NCBI GenBank assembly: GCA_032229885.1
Contig: JAVYAJ010000189.1
Coordinates: 1 to 6,911 of the forward strand
Direction: 5' to 3'
DNA from: Anammoximicrobium sp032229885
GTDB lineage: Bacteria; Planctomycetota; Planctomycetia; Pirellulales; Pirellulaceae
Length of the DNA stretch: 6,911 nucleotides
Shown here piece by piece: positions 6,001 to 6,911 of this stretch; the first letter of the stretch is position 1; each line of letters opens with the position of its first letter. The notes beneath the pieces are model-generated. The model was not told the origin of the DNA and did no database searches. It saw only the letters and a program-made list of their open reading frames with translations. Position numbers and translations under genes: made by a program.

Positions 6001-6911
6001 CGGCCGTGGCATGGAACCGCGTCGCGATCGTGTCGGACGCATCGCCCGAGAGCTTCCGCAACGTCGTGTCCGGCTGGCCGTTTGCTAGATCCTGGACCAG
6101 CCGCAGCGTGACGCCTCCGCCGCCGGCCAGCGGAGCGTCGTCGTAGGTTCCACCGTTGACGATGATGGGCCCTGCATAGCTCGGATACGCGCCCAGCGCG
6201 GCAGGAATCGTGGCAAAGGCGTCGTGGCCCACATACGCCGTCTGCGCGCCGACGGCCTCCAAGTCGCCATCCACCACGTCAAACTGTGCAAGACCAGCCC
6301 AGTCGTCGTTCACATACAACAGGCTCGGCGTGGCCGCGGGCAGCGCGTACAACACCACGTCGTTGCCCGTGCCCGCGTCGTAGCGGATCCCGAAGCGGTT
6401 GCCGCCGGCCACGAAGATGCCGCCGTTCGGCTTGCCCGCAAATTCGCCATCAACTCCATCGCCGCTCCGGTTGTCGATGATCGTGTAGGTTTCGCCCGCG
6501 GTAGGAACAAACGGGACGCTACCGAAATCCAGGTTCAGGTTAGCCCCGCCGATGCTCACGGAATTCGTGGCGATGATCTGGTCGTAGCCTGTGCCGGGCG
6601 TGGCGCCCCAGATGTCGACGTCGAAGTTCGCTCCGGAGGCCAACGTCAGATCGCCATACATTTGGACGCCGGGGCTGGCGCCGGGGGCCAGATGCCCGCC
6701 GTTTTGCACCAGCACTTGGCCCGGGATCGTGCCCGTGCCGCCGAGCGTGGCGCCGGCCAGCACGATGACATCCGGGTCGTTGGCCGGTCGGTCGGGCAGC
6801 GAGCTGTCCACCAGCAGCGCGCCGGCCTTGACCTTGGTCGTGCCCATATAGGTATTGTTGCCGCGGAGGATCAGCGTGCCGTCCCCGACCTTGACCAGGT
6901 TGTCCGGCCCG
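1..6911 (-). CDS. Giant PATR/beta-helix repeat surface protein, internal fragment
   Basis: Codons run without a stop from base 6910 to base 2 (2,303 residues), and both ends are open. The protein is built of beta-strand repeats. At least five autotransporter-associated (PATR) units occur near residues 5-34, 318-356, 503-534, 1363-1392 and 2164-2194, separated by beta-helical filler. A filamentous-haemagglutinin-like section covers about residues 1690-2163. Only four Cys are present, Lys is scarce, and no membrane segment or enzyme signature is seen. PATR proteins are generally exported and fold as long parallel beta-helices, so an extracellular or outer-surface role (adhesion, matrix or cell-wall association) is inferred. 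Neither a signal peptide nor a C-terminal barrel or anchor is visible, because both ends lie outside the window; the export route is therefore unknown. Codon thirds are mostly G or C. No catalytic function can be assigned. I am sure of the coding frame and the repeat class but not of the biological role. Confidence 0.95.
2..265 (-). other. Post-PATR cap segment III, truncated by the window edge
   Basis: Residues 2216-2303: LGGNGTITANITVQAGGTLD, PGDLNSSNCDPLPG, VDIQSGGQFRVQLNGL, TQYDQLVLIGNGQL, LDGSGGATLT. The opening and the 'G-x-Q-F-x-V-x-L-N-G-L ... YDQ' core match caps I and II. The window ends before any NDVVLY. The missing residues should lie downstream in the gene, beyond base 1. Confidence 0.65.
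329..421 (-). repeat. PATR unit 5
   Basis: Residues 2164-2194 read DIVKNGVGALRLNG, then SSNYTGQTTIHDG, then SLIV. Both halves of the repeat are present, with GVGALRL in place of GAGTLTL. It shows the protein returns to PATR architecture after the FHA-like section. Confidence 0.85.
422..682 (-). other. FHA-like strand region before PATR 5
   Basis: Residues 2077-2163: LQINAVVTSRGGDIALSADQ, GSGAITAGAANVQITADADG, WGTIQLATGANISGNDVTLS, LADCDGWVNSNITAAG. The 'G-D-I-x-L-S-A / G-x-I-x-A-x-x-V-x-I-T-A' succession is the classic haemagglutinin-type rung. It carries one of only four Cys in the fragment (codon at 458-460). Confidence 0.6.
683..943 (-). repeat. FHA-like ~80-residue repeat, copy 3 (diverged)
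   Basis: Residues 1990-2076: IGTSGTPIGTQADTLDVVNS, GGIFIVETAAGGDLAVS, GAISIKTANGTLTLITDG, GPITLSAGGGTGSH. The first third clearly matches copy 2. The remainder drifts into 'G-x-I-x-L/I-x-x' strands closer to the filamentous-haemagglutinin pattern, so the C-terminal boundary is approximate. Confidence 0.6.
944..1177 (-). repeat. FHA-like ~80-residue repeat, copy 2
   Basis: Residues 1912-1989 (78 residues): FGSSANPIGTQVDALSVDTS, GSQWIAQDGDLIELNLNAG, IWLATTGSISSADSDADL, IVTVSAVGG. PIGTQxDxL is shared exactly with copy 3; the LxLxAGTG core is shared with copy 1. It follows copy 1 without a spacer. Confidence 0.65.
1178..1423 (-). repeat. FHA-like ~80-residue repeat, copy 1
   Basis: Residues 1830-1911 (82 residues): FGTAGDAIETSVDSLSIDAS, NNGDQFINE, LDLRAGTGLVELTVTEGAV, NIDIQAAGAVVLLADADDTG. 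The pattern 'F/I-G-T-x-x-x-x-I-x-T-x-x-D-x-L-x-V' is shared with the two copies that follow directly. Similar stretches occur in haemagglutinin and adhesin-type beta-helix proteins. Confidence 0.65.
1424..1840 (-). other. Beta-strand region leading into the FHA-like repeats
   Basis: Residues 1691-1829 include EVLAIDNGFGATVATSMD, LVVSGTSGSVIFESVHL, ALVNIDTVAGGTDGTDQI, TIHSGNNTHGNANITFL, GTGSDVIKFEGELRVSG and TVTIDSANASVIDNNN. The strands are regular with Asn/Gly/Asp turns, as in beta-helical adhesins. The 'TGTGSDVIKF' piece is weakly RTX-like. PATR signatures are absent here, which marks the change to a different helix type. Confidence 0.55.
1841..2257 (-). other. RTX-like linker with a single GGDGDDTL motif
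   Basis: Residues 1552-1690 start VINGTSGADVATIEA, reach FNGGDGDDTLNV (RTX-like core GGDGDDTL at bases 2081-2104), then WYDGQGP, DVLHIEGTGTQTAVYR, GTIHFTGLEPVDM. GGxGxDxLx nonapeptides bind calcium in RTX proteins when arranged in tandem. Here there is one good copy plus a weak upstream NGTSGADV, so a complete calcium roll is unlikely within this stretch. 'IHFTGLEPVD' endings are a style I associate with large planctomycete surface proteins. Confidence 0.6.
2258..2683 (-). other. Post-PATR cap segment II (ends NDVVLY)
   Basis: Residues 1410-1551: LGGHGTIGGSV, TLSPGSPV, GSLTLDGGTNFDVQINGL, AGTDHDRVKVTGGVALG, IVIIDNDG, GTFAGLPEGG, YISYSADAGG and GNDVVLY. The landmark order matches cap I, with a longer loop before GSLTL and an expanded Gly/Ser-rich turn before NDVVLY. 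This places a structural boundary between the PATR half of the window and the downstream RTX-like linker. Confidence 0.7.
2735..2824 (-). repeat. PATR unit 4 (canonical)
   Basis: Residues 1363-1392 read LTKIGAGTLTLTG, then ASAYTGPTLVDGG, then TLLV. This is the best consensus match in the window and anchors the identification of the protein as a PATR member. It closes module B and is followed by cap II after an 17-residue spacer. Confidence 0.92.
3506..3874 (-). repeat. GYGCK domain, copy B (123 residues)
   Basis: Residues 1013-1135. Runs from YLPAAPATIAI through VTGVSAGIMNGGFIGSDK, VYDFTNNGSVATFALAFFDG, HTKAVKVQL, RYWTGNVLAGFHFD and VATSDSATGYGCKSLTL. It lacks one residue of copy A, just before VTGV. 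Conservation extends to DNA: the 14-base plus-strand string tcgaaaaacgccag occurs at 3702-3715 and at 4776-4789. Synonymous differences on either side show the copies are not recent. Confidence 0.75.
3875..4951 (-). repeat. Tandem module A (359 residues)
   Basis: Residues 654-1012. The module opens with the ~124-residue GYGCK domain, then YSGGTTISQGTL, VVTLGDENTGAHD, VTLGSYSS, RTTFSGKISGA, DFVGELAID, IPDATDVRVEG, FQLNGVDEAINALNGGGAV, LTVGAAGG, GMFTG and LRLVKAGDGTQTL. Each landmark has a counterpart in the same order in module B, which follows without a gap. The closing PATR is degenerate: KAGDGTQTL is followed by TPPAGSTTYDAG and then the next YLPAAP. The two modules look like an ancient intragenic duplication. 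Confidence 0.8.
4580..4951 (-). repeat. GYGCK domain, copy A (124 residues)
   Basis: Residues 654-777. Runs from YLPAAPGG through VTGVAGGIMGGGSI, VYNYVNDGSTATFALAFFDG, YTKSVKIRL, KYWMGNVLSGFDFD and IATSDTAQGYGCKDLTL. It aligns to copy B with about 70 of 123 positions identical and one single-residue gap by my hand alignment. Invariant pieces are ATFALAFFDG, TKxVK, YWxGNVLxGF, ATSD and GYGCKxLTL. The alternating pattern suggests a compact beta-sandwich rather than a helix rung; that is inference. I recall similar sequences in PVC-group repeat proteins but cannot name a family. Confidence 0.75.
4952..5308 (-). other. Beta-helical filler ending in the first half of a PATR
   Basis: Residues 535-653 include LVFDGGALRYTGAASYVG, FTVAAGGGTLEIADSGA, LLTLTGAGSGVL and SFAGGVLKSGAGTWTLDRVTG. 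The last piece, KSGAGTWTL, is the front half of a PATR. It is not followed by the usual TYTGGTTV half; the chain enters the GYGCK domain at YLPAAP instead, and a PATR second half (YSGGTTISQGTL) resumes only after that domain. Confidence 0.65.
5309..5404 (-). repeat. PATR unit 3
   Basis: Residues 503-534 read VVKTGAGTMMLSG, then DSAFTGGLRIDAG, then VVSVSR. The first half is near-canonical (K-T-G-A-G-T-M-x-L-S-G). The second half is diverged: AFTGG replaces TYTGG, and VVSVSR replaces GTLLV. Confidence 0.8.
5405..5842 (-). other. Beta-helical filler between PATR units 2 and 3
   Basis: Residues 357-502 contain short strand-turn repeats: FGSAHTITINPTATLQL, VVVNGGTLQF, NISLTGGTITT, VGFFGSGSITV, SLTLVGN and LVFDVADGA. 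The alternating Val/Ile/Leu and Gly/Asn/Thr pattern fits successive rungs of a right-handed beta-helix. 'FFGSGSITV' and 'FDVADGAAVDDLLVSAVI' resemble stretches I recall from planctomycete and verrucomicrobial PATR proteins. No active-site signature is visible. Confidence 0.6.
5843..5959 (-). repeat. PATR unit 2
   Basis: Residues 318-356 read ISGPGTLTKTTAGALALGG, then SLNYTGAGGTTVDGG, then TLTLN. Both halves of the PATR are present (GTLTK...GALAL and NYTG..GTTV..GTL), with one extra Gly-rich residue between TG and TTV compared with unit 1. Confidence 0.85.
5960..6322 (-). other. Inter-helix linker starting a new beta-helix (YVNDDW motif)
   Basis: Residues 197-317 open with LLYVNDDWAG, pass a DVVDGDLEAVG stretch and GHDAFATIPAAL, then IIVNGGTYDDAPL. 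'VNDDW...G..AFATI.AAL......I.V..GTY' is the usual N-terminal entry of parallel beta-helix (pectate-lyase-like) domains, where the first strands precede the coil. Its placement directly after a cap suggests the protein consists of several beta-helices in series. The rest (VTLRLVQDL ... LIVESGSFTG) is beta-strand filler leading into PATR unit 2. There is no sign of polysaccharide-lyase catalytic residues. Confidence 0.65.
6347..6745 (-). other. Post-PATR cap segment I (ends NDVVLY)
   Basis: Residues 56-188 begin LGGTGTI and continue through LAPGASPG, GDLTLASGANFDVDI, GTGYDQI, YTIIDN and GEFAGKP, ending GTGNDVVLY. The same ordered landmarks recur at 2683-2258 and, cut off, at 265-2. In PATR proteins, segments with 'PGxSPG' and 'G-x-L-x-L-x-x-G' follow the repeat run and close a helix section. 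Here the segment is internal: the chain continues with another beta-helix straight after NDVVLY. Function beyond structural capping is inference. Confidence 0.7.
6809..6898 (-). repeat. PATR unit 1
   Basis: Residues 5-34 show the PATR pattern: GDGTLIL, then GNNTYMGTTKVKAG, then ALLV. This is the classic 'G-x-G-T-L-x-L-x-G-x-N-T-Y-x-G-T-T-x-V-x-x-G-x-L-L-V' consensus of autotransporter-associated beta-strand repeats, which form one rung or so of a passenger beta-helix. It is followed closely by the first cap-like segment, an order repeated at the other complete PATR-cap pair. Confidence 0.85.

Noticed and set aside
6134..6322. A polysaccharide lyase or other catalytic beta-helix domain
   Set aside because: Only the strand pattern of a helix start is present; no conserved catalytic Asp/Arg/Lys set could be seen in the following rungs.
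1..6911. Possible CRISPR array or short DNA direct repeats
   Set aside because: The repetition is at protein level. DNA copies differ by many synonymous and missense changes, with no constant repeat-spacer spacing.
1..6911. Promoters, terminators, tRNA or other RNA genes within the window
   Set aside because: The whole span is coding in one frame, leaving no intergenic space, and no hairpin with a T-run or tRNA-like fold stood out.

Overview
The whole window is the interior of one giant minus-strand protein gene. Reading the minus strand from base 6910 down to base 2 gives 2,303 consecutive codons with no stop. Neither the start codon nor the stop codon lies inside the window. The translation is fluent and repetitive from end to end, with no sign of a frameshift. 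It is rich in Gly, Thr, Ala, Val, Asn and Asp, has very few Lys, and has only four Cys. Motifs of the form 'K-x-G-x-G-T-L-T-L ... Y-T-G-x-T-x-V-x-x-G-T-L-L-V' recur. These are autotransporter-associated beta-strand repeats (PATR, TIGR02601/PF12951 type), so the product is best described as a very large secreted or surface-exposed beta-helical repeat protein.

The DNA is GC-rich with strong G/C preference at third codon positions. This base composition, a gene exceeding 6.9 kb, and the mixture of PATR units, a filamentous-haemagglutinin-like stretch, a single RTX-like motif and 'FTGLEPVD'-type linkers suggest a planctomycete (Pirellulales-like) or a related PVC-group bacterium. That assignment rests on recall of protein style, with no phylogenetic marker in the window.

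Layout from N- to C-terminal, which is high to low coordinates: (1) 6898-6347, a PATR unit followed by a ~130-residue cap ending NDVVLY; (2) 6322-5960, a linker that begins a new beta-helix; (3) 5959-4952, two more PATR units with beta-helical filler; (4) 4951-2735, two tandem ~360-residue modules, each opening with a ~124-residue domain that carries an invariant GYGCK motif, the second closing in a canonical PATR; (5) 2683-2258, a second cap ending NDVVLY; (6) 2257-1841, an RTX-like linker; (7) 1840-422, a filamentous-haemagglutinin-like region with a three-fold ~80-residue repeat; (8) 421-2, a fifth PATR and the start of a third cap, cut by the window edge.

I see no second gene, RNA gene, mobile element, CRISPR array, promoter or terminator. 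The long open frames on the plus strand and in the other minus frames are explained as shadows of this gene. The most interesting points are the size and modular build of the gene, the tandem module pair, and the GYGCK domain, which appears to sit inside a split PATR in both copies.
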